Positions 17,965-27,516 of a DNA stretch of 64,000 bases are shown piece by piece. Made by a program: the position numbers and the translations under genes. Source of the DNA: Halovulum marinum (GTDB taxonomy: Bacteria > Pseudomonadota > Alphaproteobacteria > Rhodobacterales > Rhodobacteraceae); the NCBI RefSeq assembly GCF_009697225.1, contig NZ_WIND01000014.1, forward strand, positions 1 through 64,000. The letters run 5' to 3'. The notes below the pieces were generated by a model. The model searched no databases. It was not told where the DNA came from and worked only from the letters and a program-made list of their open reading frames with translations. The first letter of the stretch is position 1. The number at the start of each line of letters is the position of its first letter.

Positions 17965-17998
17965 CCAATATGCAACATTAGTGCTTGCAAATTATTGG
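17965..17998. promoter_or_regulatory. Imperfect inverted repeat in the AT-rich region before the DeoR-type gene
   Basis: CCAATATGCAA (17965-17975) and TTGCAAATTATTGG (17985-17998) are related as inverted arms with a 3-base insertion. They lie in the only AT-rich patch of the 290-base gap (17767-18057), 60 bases before the regulator. A promoter/operator is plausible, but no factor can be assigned. Confidence 0.3.
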
Positions 17999-18057
17999 GA
18001 AAGTCCACATTCCTGAGGCATGCGCGGAATTCCGATCAACGGGCGAGGGAGGGCGGA

Positions 18058-18852
18058 CTGCTGCTGAGGTCGGCCGAACCCGGGCAGCGCCTGCGCAAGG
18101 CGGAGCGGCGCGAGCAGATCCTGCTCGAGCTTCGGCTGCGGCCGCATGTGCGGCTGTCCGAGCTGGCGCCGCGCTTCGGCGTCTCGGGCGAGACGGTGCG
18201 CCGCGACGTCGAGGAACTGCGCCGCGACGGGCTGCTCAGTCGCGCGCATGGCGGCGCCTCGGCGCCGGAGCTGGCGCACTACCCGACGCTGGACGAGCGC
18301 AACCGCGCCCGCATCGAGGAACGCGAGCGGATCGGCCGCCACGCCGCCGGGCTTGTGCGGCCGGGCGAGAGCGTGATGATCGACTCGGGCTCGACCACGC
18401 TGCAGGCGGCCCGGTTCCTGGCGCTGGCGGGCACCGCCTGCAAGGTGGTGACGAACAGCCTGCCGGTGGCCATGGCGCTGGGCCACAGCGCGGCGGCCGA
18501 GGTGATCCTGTGTCCGGGCGACTACCTGCCGCCGGAATCCGCCGTGGTCGGCACCGACACCGTCGAGTTCATCGACCGGCTGCACGTCGACCTCTGCCTG
18601 ATCGGCGCGTTCGGCGTCACCGTCGAGGGGCCGTGCGAAAGCGTCCGCGGCTACGCCGCCGTCAAGCGCGCCATGCTGCGCCGGGGCGGACGCGCGCATC
18701 TGCTGATCGACGCGCAGAAGTTCGGCCGCCACGGTCTGGCGCATGTCACCGGGTTCGATGCCTTCGACTCGGTGATCGTCGACAGCGAACCGGACCCGGA
18801 GCTGCGCGCCGCGCTGGACGCCGCGGGGGTGGAGGTGGCAATCGCGGCCTGA
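18058..18852 (+). CDS. DeoR/GlpR family transcriptional regulator
   Basis: About 264 residues. The DeoR-type HTH is at about 12-65 (RREQILLELRLRPHVRLSEL to VSGETVRRDVEELRRDGLLSRAHGGA). A sugar-phosphate isomerase-like effector domain follows, with the phosphate-binding IDSGSTTLQAARFL and LIGAFGVT. There is no ATG near the expected start; the CTG at 18058 is chosen because GAGGGAGGG ends five bases before it, so the exact start is uncertain. It is followed by the glycerol-3-phosphate ABC operon, which fits a GlpR-like repressor sensing glycerol 3-phosphate. Confidence 0.85.
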   Translation: MLLRSAEPGQRLRKAERREQILLELRLRPHVRLSELAPRFGVSGETVRRDVEELRRDGLLSRAHGGASAPELAHYPTLDERNRARIEERERIGRHAAGLVRPGESVMIDSGSTTLQAARFLALAGTACKVVTNSLPVAMALGHSAAAEVILCPGDYLPPESAVVGTDTVEFIDRLHVDLCLIGAFGVTVEGPCESVRGYAAVKRAMLRRGGRAHLLIDAQKFGRHGLAHVTGFDAFDSVIVDSEPDPELRAALDAAGVEVAIAA

Positions 18853-19003
18853 TGGATCAATTGAAACCGGAGAACGAAGTCCGGCCGCAGGCGATGCCGC
18901 GGCTGTGCGACCCGGCATCGCTTCGCGCCGCGGATGCGGGACGGGCCGGTTGTCTGCTAGGTTTGGCAAAGCGCGGATTTCACGCGCAAGTAGGGAGGAT
19001 GAC

Positions 19004-20314
19004 ATGAAAACCAGGATCACCGCGCTGGGGTGCGCGTTGCTGGCGTCGGGGGCGGTCCCCGCCGCGGCGCAGACCGAGATCGAGTTCTGGCACGCCTTCA
19101 CCGGGCGTCTGGGCGAGCTGGTGGCCGAGCAGGTGCAGACGTTCAACGAAAGCCAGGACAGCTATGTCGTGAACGCCACCCACAAGGGCAACTATTCCGA
19201 GACGCTGAACGCCGGCATCGCCGCCTTTCGCGCCGGCGAGCAGCCGCACATCCTGATGGTGTTCGAGGTCGGCACCGCGACGATGATGTCGGCGCAGGGC
19301 GCGGTGCGGCCGGTGCACGAGTTGCTGAGCGGCGCCGGGCTGGACTGGGACCCGGACGCCTACATCGGCTCGGTCAAGGGCTACTACACCAATACCGACG
19401 GCGAGATGCTGTCGATGCCGTTCAATTCCTCGACCCCGGTGCTGTGGGTGAACCGCGACGCGCTGGAAGGCGCCGGGATCGATCCCGACACCGACCTGTC
19501 CACCTGGCAGTAGGTCGATGCGGTGCTGGACCAGCTGAAGGAGGCCGGGCACGGCTGCCCGATGACCACCGCCTGGCAAAGCTGGATCCATCTCGAGAAC
19601 CTGTCGGCCTATCACGACGTGCCGTTCGCGACGCAGGAGAACGGTTTCGCCGGGCTGGACACCGAGCTGGCGTTCAACGGCCCGGTGCAGGTGCAGCACA
19701 TCGCGCAGATGGGTGAATGGGCACAGGAGGGCAAGTTCGTCTATGCCGGCCGCCGCAACGAGGGCGGGGCCAACTTCCGCGCCGGCGAATGCGCGCTGTT
19801 CACCGAAAGCTCGGCCGGCTACGCCGGTATCAAGGCCGAGGCCGAGTTCGATTTCGAGGTGCGCCCGCTGCCCTACTGGGAGGGCGTCGACGGCGCGCCG
19901 CAGAACACCATCATCGGCGGCGCCTCGCTGTGGGTGATGGAAGGACACGAGGACGACGAGTACCAGGGCGTGGCCGAGTTCCTGAACTTCCTGTCCTCGC
20001 CCGAGATCCAGGCCAAGTGGCACCAGGACACCGGCTATCTGCCGATCACCTCGGCGGCGGCCGAAGCCACCCGCGAGGCCGGCTTCTACGACGAGAACCC
20101 GGGCACCGACGTCGCGGTGCAGCAGATGACCGCGAACGAGCCGACGGCGAATTCGAAGGGGCTGCGGCTGGGCTCGTTCGACCAGATCCGCGGCATCATC
20201 GACGAGGAACTGGAGGCCGTCTGGTCCGGCGACAAGTCCGCCGAGGAGGCGCTGAACAGCGCCGTCGAGCGCGGCAACCAGCTGCTGCGCCGGTTCGAAT
20301 CCGCCAGCCGCTGA
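19004..20314 (+). pseudogene. ugpB: sn-glycerol-3-phosphate ABC transporter binding protein, with in-frame amber stop
   Basis: 437 codons including the stop. It has a signal peptide (MKTRITALGCALLASGAVPAAAQ) and AGGGAGG upstream of the ATG. The UgpB core is clear: IEFWHAFTGRLGELVAEQVQ, FNSSTPVLWVNRDALEGAG and, further on, [16 protein letters not shown]. Codon 170 is TAG (19511-19513), between TWQ and VDAVLDQL, and the frame is intact on both sides. It is either a point nonsense mutation, a sequencing error or a suppressed codon. Without readthrough the product would be a 169-residue fragment. It is the first gene of the ugp operon. Confidence 0.88.
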
Positions 20315-20325
20315 CACCCCGCACC

Positions 20326-20357
20326 GCGCCGGCCCCGGCATCGCGCCGGGCCGGCGC
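20326..20357 (+). other. Intercistronic hairpin between ugpB and ugpA
   Basis: GCGCCGGCCC (20326-20335) pairs with GGGCCGGCGC (20348-20357) across 12 bases that can pair partly themselves. It sits 12 bases after the ugpB stop and has no T-run. The position matches the hairpins after dctP and the branched-chain-type binding-protein gene. Confidence 0.55.
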
Positions 20358-20386
20358 CCCAGCTACAGGCAACCGGGACCGAACGC

Positions 20387-21268
20387 ATGGAGAAGCGAGT
20401 CACCTTCCAGGGCGTGCTGCTGCCGCTGCTGCTGGTCCTGCCACAGATCGTGGTCACCGCGGTGTTCTTCTTCTACCCGGCGGGGCAGGCGATCTGGCAG
20501 TCGCTGTTCATTCCCGATCCGTTCGGCCTGTCGATGCGGTTCGTCGGGCTGGGCAATTTCGAGTTCCTGCTGTCCGACCCGTACTACCGCGCCTCGTTCG
20601 TCACCACGGCGATCTTCTCGAGCCTGGTCACCGTCGTCTCGATGGGCGTCGCGCTCTACCTGGCGGTGCTGGCCGACCGGCTGATCAAGGGCTCGGGCAC
20701 CTACCGGACGCTGCTGATCTGGCCCTACGCGGTCGCCCCGGCGGTGGCCGGCGTGCTGTGGCTGTTCATGTTCAACACCCGCGTCGGCGTCGTCACCTGG
20801 TACCTCGGCCTGCTGGGCTACGACTGGAACCACGTGCTGAACGAGGGCGAGGCGATGGGCCTGGTCGTGGTGGCGTCCGCCTGGGGGCGGATCAGCTACA
20901 ACTTCCTGTTCTTCCTCGCCGGGCTGCAGGCGATCCCGAAAAGCGTGATCGAGGCCGCCGCCATCGACGGCGCGCGTTTCTGGACCCGGTTCCGCACCAT
21001 CGTCTTTCCGCTGCTGTCGCCGACGACCTTCTTCCTGCTGGTGGTGAACGTGGTCTACGCCTTCTTCGAGACCTTCGGCGTCATTCACACGATCACCTCG
21101 GGCGGGCCGCAGCAGGCGACGACGATCCTGGTCTACAAGGTGTTCGCCGACGGCTTCGTCGGCCAGGACCTGGGCTCGTCGGCGGCGCAGTCGGTGATCC
21201 TGCTGGTGGTGGTCAGCGTGCTGACGGTGATCCAGTTCAAGTACATCGAACGGAGGGTGCACTATTGA
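20387..21268 (+). CDS. ugpA: sn-glycerol-3-phosphate ABC transporter permease UgpA
   Basis: 293 residues, MalF/UgpA-type permease with six hydrophobic segments. The inner-membrane ATPase-docking (EAA) loop reads [24 protein letters not shown] at about 185-208. The N-terminal [20 protein letters not shown] and the periplasmic-side pattern fit UgpA. It pairs with UgpE and UgpC to import glycerol 3-phosphate or glycerophosphodiesters. Its stop overlaps the TTG start of ugpE. Confidence 0.92.
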   Translation: MEKRVTFQGVLLPLLLVLPQIVVTAVFFFYPAGQAIWQSLFIPDPFGLSMRFVGLGNFEFLLSDPYYRASFVTTAIFSSLVTVVSMGVALYLAVLADRLIKGSGTYRTLLIWPYAVAPAVAGVLWLFMFNTRVGVVTWYLGLLGYDWNHVLNEGEAMGLVVVASAWGRISYNFLFFLAGLQAIPKSVIEAAAIDGARFWTRFRTIVFPLLSPTTFFLLVVNVVYAFFETFGVIHTITSGGPQQATTILVYKVFADGFVGQDLGSSAAQSVILLVVVSVLTVIQFKYIERRVHY

Positions 21269-22170
21269 CCACGCCCGCCGATCCGCTCGCGGCCGAAGTG
21301 CCGCCGAAAAAGCCGAAGGCCCAGCCCGACGGCATGGTCGAGAAGCGCGGCGCCGGCCTGTGGCTGACCCATCTGGGGCTGATCCTGGGCGTGCTGTTCA
21401 TCTTCTTCCCGATCTGGCTGGCCTTCGTCGCCTCGACCGTCACCCAGCCCGAGATCGTGCGCCCGCCGATGCCGCTGTGGCCCGGCGACCGGTTCTTCGA
21501 GAACTATGGCAAGGCGCTGACCTCGGGGATCAACGCTCCTGTCGCGCTGATGCTGTTCAACTCGGCGGTGATGGCGCTGGGCATCGCGCTCGGCAAGATC
21601 GTGATCTCGCTGCTGTCGGCGTTCGCCATCGTCTATTTCCGCTTTCCGGGCCGGCGCGTGTTCTTCTGGCTGATCTTCCTGACGCTGATGCTGCCGGTCG
21701 AGGTGCGGATCGTGCCCACCTACGAGGTCGCGGCCAGCTTCGGCATGCTCAACAGCTATTCCGGGCTGATCTTTCCGCTGATCGCCAGCGCCACGGCCAC
21801 GTTCCTGTTCCGGCAGTTCTTCCTGACCGTGCCGGACGAGCTGGCCGAGGCGGCGCGCATCGACGGTGCCCGGCCGATGCGGTTCTTCTGGGACATCCTG
21901 CTGCCGATGAGCCGGACCAACATCGCGGCGCTGTTCGTGATCCTGTTCATCTACGGCTGGAACCAGTACCTGTGGCCGCTGCTGATCACCACCGACCCGT
22001 CGATGAACACCATCGTCATGGGCATCAAGCAGATGTTCCCCTCGGGCGACGACGTCGCAGACTGGCCGGTGATCATGGCGACGTCGATCCTGGCGATGGT
22101 GCCGCCGATCATCGTCGTGATCTCGATGCAGCGCCTGTTCATCCGTGGTCTGGTGGAAAGCGAGAAGTAG
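21265..22170 (+). CDS. ugpE: sn-glycerol-3-phosphate ABC transporter permease UgpE
   Basis: 301 residues. The start is a TTG at 21265 inside TTGA, overlapping the ugpA stop, with GGAGGG nine bases upstream; no ATG is suitably placed. A 25-residue Pro/Lys-rich cytoplasmic N-tail precedes six hydrophobic segments. The EAA loop is [23 protein letters not shown]. The C-terminal MQRLFIRGL resembles UgpE/MalG ends. It forms the channel with UgpA. Confidence 0.92.
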   Translation: MTTPADPLAAEVPPKKPKAQPDGMVEKRGAGLWLTHLGLILGVLFIFFPIWLAFVASTVTQPEIVRPPMPLWPGDRFFENYGKALTSGINAPVALMLFNSAVMALGIALGKIVISLLSAFAIVYFRFPGRRVFFWLIFLTLMLPVEVRIVPTYEVAASFGMLNSYSGLIFPLIASATATFLFRQFFLTVPDELAEAARIDGARPMRFFWDILLPMSRTNIAALFVILFIYGWNQYLWPLLITTDPSMNTIVMGIKQMFPSGDDVADWPVIMATSILAMVPPIIVVISMQRLFIRGLVESEK

Positions 22171-22175
22171 AATTA

Positions 22176-23192
22176 ATGGCAACCGTCACGCTTGAAAACC
22201 TGCGCAAGTCCTACGGTCCGACCGAGGTCATCCACGGCGTCGACATCGACATCGCCGACGGCGAGTTCATCGTCATCGTCGGCCCCTCGGGCTGCGGCAA
22301 GTCCACGCTGCTGCGCATGGTCGCCGGGCTGGAGCGGGTCAGCGCGGGCGAGGTGCGCATCGACGGCACGCGCGTCAACGATGTCGAGCCGATGGACCGC
22401 AACATCGCCATGGTGTTCCAGAACTACGCGCTCTACCCGCACATGTCGGTGTTCGAGAACATGGCCTACGGGCTGAAGATCGCCGGCACGCCCAAGCCCG
22501 AGATCGCCGAGCGGGTGAGCGACGCGGCGCGGCTGCTGCAGCTCGAGGATTATCTCGGGCGCCGCCCGCGCGAGCTGTCCGGCGGCCAGCGCCAGCGCGT
22601 CGCCATGGGCCGGGCGATCGTGCGCAAGCCCGCGGTGTTCCTGTTCGACGAGCCGCTGTCGAACCTCGACGCCAAGCTGCGGGTGCAGATGCGGCTGGAG
22701 ATCAAGCAGCTGCAGCGGCGGCTGGGGGTCACCGCGCTTTACGTCACCCACGACCAGGTCGAGGCGATGACCCTGGCCGACCGGATGGTGGTGATGAACG
22801 CCGGCGTCGCCGACCAGATCGGCGCCCCGCTCGAGGTCTATGCCCGGCCGCAGACCGCCTTCGTCGCCGGCTTCATCGGCTCGCCGCCGACCAATTTCGT
22901 CGCCGCGCAGCTGCTGCGCCCCGGTGCGCCGGACGGCGCGCGGCTGGGTGTGCGGCCCGAACATGTCCGCGTGGTGTCTCCGGGCGAGGGGGCGCTGCAG
23001 GCCCGGGTGATGTACGCCGAGCCGCTGGGCGCCGAGACGCTGGTGCACCTGAAGCTGGCGGACGACGCGCTGTTCACCCTGCGCCAGGACGGCACCGCGC
23101 CGGTGCCCGAGGAAGGCGCCGAGATCGGTCTGGCCTGGGACGACGACGCCCAGATGCTGTTCGGCCCGGACGACCGTCGCCTGCAGGGGTGA
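22176..23192 (+). CDS. ugpC: sn-glycerol-3-phosphate ABC transporter ATP-binding protein UgpC
   Basis: 338 residues, MalK/UgpC type. Walker A is GPSGCGKST (38-46), the Q-loop is [11 protein letters not shown], the signature is [14 protein letters not shown], Walker B is [16 protein letters not shown] and the switch His is YVTHDQ. Residues 240-338 form the regulatory TOBE-like domain ([12 protein letters not shown]). It starts six bases after ugpE and powers the Ugp importer. It ends the operon; the next 209 bases are AT-richer and hold the promoter of the following gene. Confidence 0.95.
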   Translation: MATVTLENLRKSYGPTEVIHGVDIDIADGEFIVIVGPSGCGKSTLLRMVAGLERVSAGEVRIDGTRVNDVEPMDRNIAMVFQNYALYPHMSVFENMAYGLKIAGTPKPEIAERVSDAARLLQLEDYLGRRPRELSGGQRQRVAMGRAIVRKPAVFLFDEPLSNLDAKLRVQMRLEIKQLQRRLGVTALYVTHDQVEAMTLADRMVVMNAGVADQIGAPLEVYARPQTAFVAGFIGSPPTNFVAAQLLRPGAPDGARLGVRPEHVRVVSPGEGALQARVMYAEPLGAETLVHLKLADDALFTLRQDGTAPVPEEGAEIGLAWDDDAQMLFGPDDRRLQG

Positions 23193-23401
23193 TTCCCCAA
23201 TTATGGCCGGATTTCGACAGGCCGCCGCCGCGCGCCGACCGAATCAATGCTTTCGTATCGATATATATGGGCAAAGGAACCTGTTTCGTTATTGCCCCAA
23301 ATTTGAACGAATTAGCCCCTAACCTTCATTTCCGGTGAGTAACGCGTGCAGGGGCTGGTGGGGCCCGGAGTTCCGTAACCATTCGGTTAGGAGGTAGCGC
23401 G

Positions 23402-24994
23402 ATGTCGTATCGCAAGGGGTGGAGCGGCCCGCTGTTGGCGGCCGCGATGACGATTGCCGCGGCCGGCGCATCGGCAGCCGGCGAGGTGGTCCTTAAGGAC
23501 CGCGGGGGGCCGGTCGAGATCGCCGGCGAACTGATCGATTTCTCCAGCGGCTTCTATCGGCTGCGCACCGACCTGGGCGAGCTGCGCCTGTCGGCCGAGC
23601 GCATGGAATGCCTGGGCGCGGCCTGTCCCGAGACCGAGATGCTGGAGGCCGACCTGGTCTTCGCCGGTTCCGGCATGGTCGGCGACGACCTGCTGCCGAT
23701 GCTGCTGTCCGGCTGGGCCAGCGCCCGGCAGGGCGACGCCACGGTGACCGACCTGGGGGCGGCCGGCGCACAGATGGCGCGGCTGGTCGCGGACGCCGGG
23801 TTCGGCAGGACGATGGGGTCCTACCTGATCCGCGGCACCGACACCGAAGACGGGCTGATGCAGCTGGCCGAGGGCGAGGCGCATGTCGCGATGACCGACC
23901 GCCGGATCCTGCCGCACGAGGTGCAGGCGCTGCGCGCGGCCGGGGCGGGCAACGTCGTCGGCGACGCGCAGGAGCGGGTGATCGCCGCCGATCCGGTAAA
24001 GGTGATCGTGCACCCGTCGAACCCGATCGCGGCGCTGTCGCTGTCCGACCTGGCCGGGATCTACGCCGGGCGGGTGACGAACTGGCGTCAGCTCGGCGGC
24101 GACGACCGGCCGCTGGTGGTCTATGCGGCGGCGGCAGGCAGTTCCGCCCGGCTCTACTTCGAGGACCGGGTGCTGGGCGCGCAGCCGGCGGCCGCGGACC
24201 TGACCGCGATGCCCGGCGACGCCGAGATGACCGCCGCCGTGTCCGCCGATCCCGGCGCGATCGGCTACGTCGGTCATGCCTTCGAGCGTGCCGCGCGCGC
24301 GGTGCCGCTGCTGTCGACCTGCGGCATCGCCACCGCGCCGAGCGGGTTCGCGGCGAAGACCGGCGAGTACCCGCTGGACCGCCGGTTCTATCTCTATGCC
24401 CGCGAGGACACGCTGTCCTCGCGGCTGCGCGATTTCTTCGGCTTCGCCAGCAGCCCGCTGGCCGACGGCGCGATCGTCAAGGCGGGGTTCGTCGGCATGG
24501 GCGTGGAGCGCGCGCCGCTCGACGCCGCTGCCGAGCGGGTCCGCACGGCGCTGTCGGGGAGCCCGGACAGCTACGAGGCGGCGCGGATGCTCGAATACCT
24601 CGATACCGTCCCGGGCTGGGAACGGCTGTCGGTGACGCTGCGCTTCGATGCGACCTCGACCCGGCTCGACGCCCAGGGACGCCGCGATCTGGAACGGCTG
24701 TCCGACTGGCTTGCGCGCCAGCCGAAGGACGTGCGGATCGCGCTGGTCGGCTTTACCGACGACCGCGGCCCGTTCGACGGCAACCGCGAGTTGTCCACGC
24801 TGCGGGCGCAGCAGGCGGCGGCGGAGATGTCGGCGCAGATGGCGGGTCGGCTGGACGATCAGCGGGTCTCGGTCTTCGGCTTCGGAGAGCTCGCCCCCGT
24901 CGGCTGCAATGCGACGCCAGAAGGCCGGCGCGCGAACCAGCGCGTCGAGGTCTGGATCAGCAATGACGACACGCAGGTCGTCGCCGCTATGTAG
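23402..24994 (+). CDS. Phosphate-binding-like protein fused to a C-terminal OmpA domain
   Basis: 530 residues, signal peptide in the first 26 (SGPLLAAAMTIAAAGASA). Residues about 80-360 form a PstS-like periplasmic binding domain (LVFAGSGMVGDDLLPMLL, DPVKVIVHPSNPIAALSLSDLAGIYAGRVTNW, AAAGSSARLYFEDRVLG). Residues about 400-525 are an OmpA peptidoglycan-binding domain (LRFDATSTRLDAQGRRDLERL, GFTDDRGPFDGNRELSTLRAQ, GFGELAPVGCNATPEGRRANQRVEVW). It probably acts as a wall-anchored binding protein in the periplasm; the ligand may be phosphate or another anion. The start follows TTAGGAGG. It is monocistronic. Confidence 0.88.
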   Translation: MSYRKGWSGPLLAAAMTIAAAGASAAGEVVLKDRGGPVEIAGELIDFSSGFYRLRTDLGELRLSAERMECLGAACPETEMLEADLVFAGSGMVGDDLLPMLLSGWASARQGDATVTDLGAAGAQMARLVADAGFGRTMGSYLIRGTDTEDGLMQLAEGEAHVAMTDRRILPHEVQALRAAGAGNVVGDAQERVIAADPVKVIVHPSNPIAALSLSDLAGIYAGRVTNWRQLGGDDRPLVVYAAAAGSSARLYFEDRVLGAQPAAADLTAMPGDAEMTAAVSADPGAIGYVGHAFERAARAVPLLSTCGIATAPSGFAAKTGEYPLDRRFYLYAREDTLSSRLRDFFGFASSPLADGAIVKAGFVGMGVERAPLDAAAERVRTALSGSPDSYEAARMLEYLDTVPGWERLSVTLRFDATSTRLDAQGRRDLERLSDWLARQPKDVRIALVGFTDDRGPFDGNRELSTLRAQQAAAEMSAQMAGRLDDQRVSVFGFGELAPVGCNATPEGRRANQRVEVWISNDDTQVVAAM

Positions 24995-25040
24995 CGGCCG
25001 GGATCAGAGCCAGAACCTCGAAGCTAGCCGGGGTTCTCAC

Positions 25041-25073
25041 GTGCGGCCGCCCTTCCCCCCGGGGCGGCCGCAC
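25041..25073 (+). terminator. Strong hairpin after the PBP-OmpA gene
   Basis: GTGCGGCCGCCC (25041-25052) pairs perfectly with GGGCGGCCGCAC (25062-25073) over a 9-base loop, followed by CCCGTTT. A weaker AGAACC/GGTTCT hairpin lies just before it. Together they likely end transcription. The rest of 24995-25305 shows no gene. Confidence 0.6.
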
Positions 25074-25305
25074 CCCGTTTCAGGGGGCGCATCCGCCAGA
25101 CGGCGCAGTGCCGGACCGCCGTATCATCGGCTCGGCCTTTGCAGGATCAGCGCGAACCGGTGCCGCCGCGCGGGGTCGCGTTTTTCGGCGCGCATCGCCG
25201 CGCCGGCTGCGGTATAGGGCGGGGGCGCGGGCGCCTGCCGCTGGCCCCGCGCGACAGGCCATCAGGACGGCGCAGCCGCGCCCGAACCGGGAGATTGCAG
25301 CAGAC

Positions 25306-26316
25306 ATGACCACCATCCGCAGCATCGGCGCATACGAAGGCGCCTCGGTCGAGGAGGCGGTGCTGGACAGCGGCGCCGCGCGCATCGCGATCCTGAACTA
25401 CGGCTGCGTCATCCGCGACTGGCGCGTGCCGGCGCCCGGCCGCGAGGTGCCCTGCGTGCTGGGGTTCGATCGGTTCGAGCCGTACCCCGAGCATTCCCGC
25501 AGCTTCGGCATCGTCGCCGGCCGGGTGGCGAACCGCACTGCGAACGGGCGCTTCACGCTGGACGGTAAGAGCTACGTGCTGCCCGTCAACAACGGGCCGA
25601 ACCATCTTCACGGCGGCCCGAAGGGGCTGGGCAAGCGGCTGTGGGAAATGGCCGCCGACGGCAACAACGCGGTGATCCTGCGCTATTCCAGCCCGGACGG
25701 CGAGATGGGCTATCCCGGCAACGTCGAGTTCGAACTGCGATTCGCGCTCGACGACACCCGGCTGCTGATCGAGATGGCGGGCGATCCGGACCGCCCGACG
25801 CCGATCAACCTGGCGCAGCACAACTACTACAACCTGAACGGCGGCGGCGACATCCTGGGCCACCGGCTGCGGATCGCCGCGGCGCGGTATACCCCGGTGG
25901 ACGACGTGCAGATTCCCACCGGCGAGATCGCTGCCGTCGACGGCACCCAGCTGGACTACCGCGCCGCGGCGCGGGTGGGCGCGGTCGACGCCGGGCGCAT
26001 CGGCGCCGATCACAACCTGCTGCTGGACGAGGACCGCGACGCGGCCGCGCCGGCGGCAGAGCTGGCCTCGGACGAGACCGGCCTGCGGCTGCGGCTGTGG
26101 ACCGACCAGCCGGCGATCCAGCTCTATACCGCGAAGCCGTTGCAGGTGCCGGTGCCGGGCCATGGCGGCGCGGTCTACGGCCCCTTCGCCGGCCTCTGCC
26201 TGGAGCCGCAGCATAGCCCGGACAGCCTGAACCGCCCGGAATGGCCCTCGATCGTCGCGACGCCGGACCGGCCCTATCGCCAGCGGTTGGAACTGGAGAT
26301 CGCGCCCTCCGGCTGA
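25306..26316 (+). CDS. galM: Aldose 1-epimerase (mutarotase)
   Basis: 336 residues. Motifs of the galactose mutarotase family: GRVANRTANGRFTLDG, the first His in NGPNHLHGGPKG, the catalytic His in NLAQHNYYNLNG and the catalytic Glu in LCLEPQHSPDS. It interconverts alpha and beta anomers of hexoses in the cytoplasm. It is monocistronic here and not next to sugar kinases. An in-frame extension upstream to 25108 is rich in Arg and unlikely to be translated. Confidence 0.9.
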   Translation: MTTIRSIGAYEGASVEEAVLDSGAARIAILNYGCVIRDWRVPAPGREVPCVLGFDRFEPYPEHSRSFGIVAGRVANRTANGRFTLDGKSYVLPVNNGPNHLHGGPKGLGKRLWEMAADGNNAVILRYSSPDGEMGYPGNVEFELRFALDDTRLLIEMAGDPDRPTPINLAQHNYYNLNGGGDILGHRLRIAAARYTPVDDVQIPTGEIAAVDGTQLDYRAAARVGAVDAGRIGADHNLLLDEDRDAAAPAAELASDETGLRLRLWTDQPAIQLYTAKPLQVPVPGHGGAVYGPFAGLCLEPQHSPDSLNRPEWPSIVATPDRPYRQRLELEIAPSG

Positions 26317-26364
26317 CCGCGCGGCGCCGGGCGGGCGGGGTTCGCCCGCCCGCCCGTCCGGTTT

Positions 26365-26964
26365 TCAGCTACCGCCGTGGTGCTCGCAGCTGACGCTTGC
26401 GTTGAACGGCATCAGTTCGCCGGCCGGGTTGTCGCGAAACGCCCAGAAGTGCTGGTCATAGTGCGGCTCGAAGCCGTGCGCCTCGTCGGCCTCGGTGGCG
26501 GGATCGTCCATCATCGTGTCCCAAACGCGCCCGTTGGTCATCGGCGCGTCGGCATTGCCCGCGGCCTCCCATGCGGCGATCCACACCAGGTTCTCGACCG
26601 CGACCAGTTCCATCGAACCGTCCGCCTGCGGCTCGTAGAGCAGGATCGACGGCTCCATGAATTCGGTGTTCGTGCTGTCGCCGTCCACCCGCTCGGTGCC
26701 CTGCTTGATCTTCAGCCGCGCCGGGTGGATGTAATGCACGCCCATCGCGCCCCATTCGGCGGGCAGTCCCTCGGCCTCGGCGCTGACGCAGCTGTCGGAC
26801 GGGTCGCGGATGAAGCCGTCCGCCAACGCCATCTCGACGTCCCGGTACTTTTCCGTCGCCGCCCGCATCGCATCGAGGTCCACCTCGCTGTTGGCGACCG
26901 CTGCGCTGCCGGCAAGGCCGAACGCCAGCGCAAGCGCGATGGCGCGATGTGCTGTTGTACTCAT
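26365..26964 (-). CDS. Secreted protein of unknown function
   Basis: 199 residues with a signal peptide (MSTTAHRAIALALAFGLAGSAAVA). The mature part is soluble and acidic, with VHYIHPARLKIKQGTERVDG and EPSILLYEPQADGSMELVAVE, then HGFEPHYDQHFWAFRDNPAGELMPFNASVSCEHHG. The two cysteines (in SDSCVS and VSCEHH) could form a disulfide in the periplasm. Several His near the C-terminus could bind metal, but that is only a guess. The start at 26964 follows GGGAG. Convergent with galM. I do not recognise a named family with certainty. Confidence 0.75.
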   Translation of the reverse strand: MSTTAHRAIALALAFGLAGSAAVANSEVDLDAMRAATEKYRDVEMALADGFIRDPSDSCVSAEAEGLPAEWGAMGVHYIHPARLKIKQGTERVDGDSTNTEFMEPSILLYEPQADGSMELVAVENLVWIAAWEAAGNADAPMTNGRVWDTMMDDPATEADEAHGFEPHYDQHFWAFRDNPAGELMPFNASVSCEHHGGS

Positions 26965-27516
26965 ATCGACACACTCCCATGGGGGGCATTTCGTGGGGCC
27001 GGGCACGCCCCCCGCGGCCACGGCCGGCGCCATACTACGACGCATGCTGACGCGCACCAAAGGAATCATCGCGCCATCGCGGTGCCGGGGCGGGCGCTTT
27101 CGCGTGCGGCGGCCGCGGCGAACTTCGGACCGGGGCGCAGATCTCGCCCGGCGTGGCAGGAACGTGTCCGCCGGAGCACAACATCTGGAATGGGCGGGTT
27201 AACGCCGCGGTGGGCGCAGATGCCTTTTTTTCTTGGACCCGTGGGTCCGGCGTTAACCTTCGCGAATCTTAAGACCGCTACATGTGGGGCCGGAAATCGC
27301 GTCAACCACAAAGATTAGCGGAGAATCGCAAAAATTCCGTTGACCGAGTCGGACCTGCGCGGCAGGTTGTACAGGCCCGGTAGCGAACCACCAAATCTGG
27401 TATCCACCGCAAGATCTCGGGCGCATCCACACAATGGCTCGGCGCAAGGCCGCGGCCCGGTTGCGGACAACGATCCGCAGCCGACACCTGGACTACGTCG
27501 ACCAAGGGGCAGACGC
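26965..27516. other. 550-bp divergent intergenic region upstream of nrdJ
   Basis: It separates the secreted unknown protein (leftward) from nrdJ (rightward). The part from about 27230 to 27440 is AT-richer than its surroundings and probably holds the nrdJ promoter. I looked for an NrdR box pair and a cobalamin riboswitch and saw neither clearly. No gene is supported here. Confidence 0.5.

Noticed and set aside
27240-27516. Cobalamin riboswitch or NrdR boxes upstream of nrdJ
   Set aside because: No B12-box-like sequence and no pair of NrdR-type palindromes at helical spacing could be recognised.
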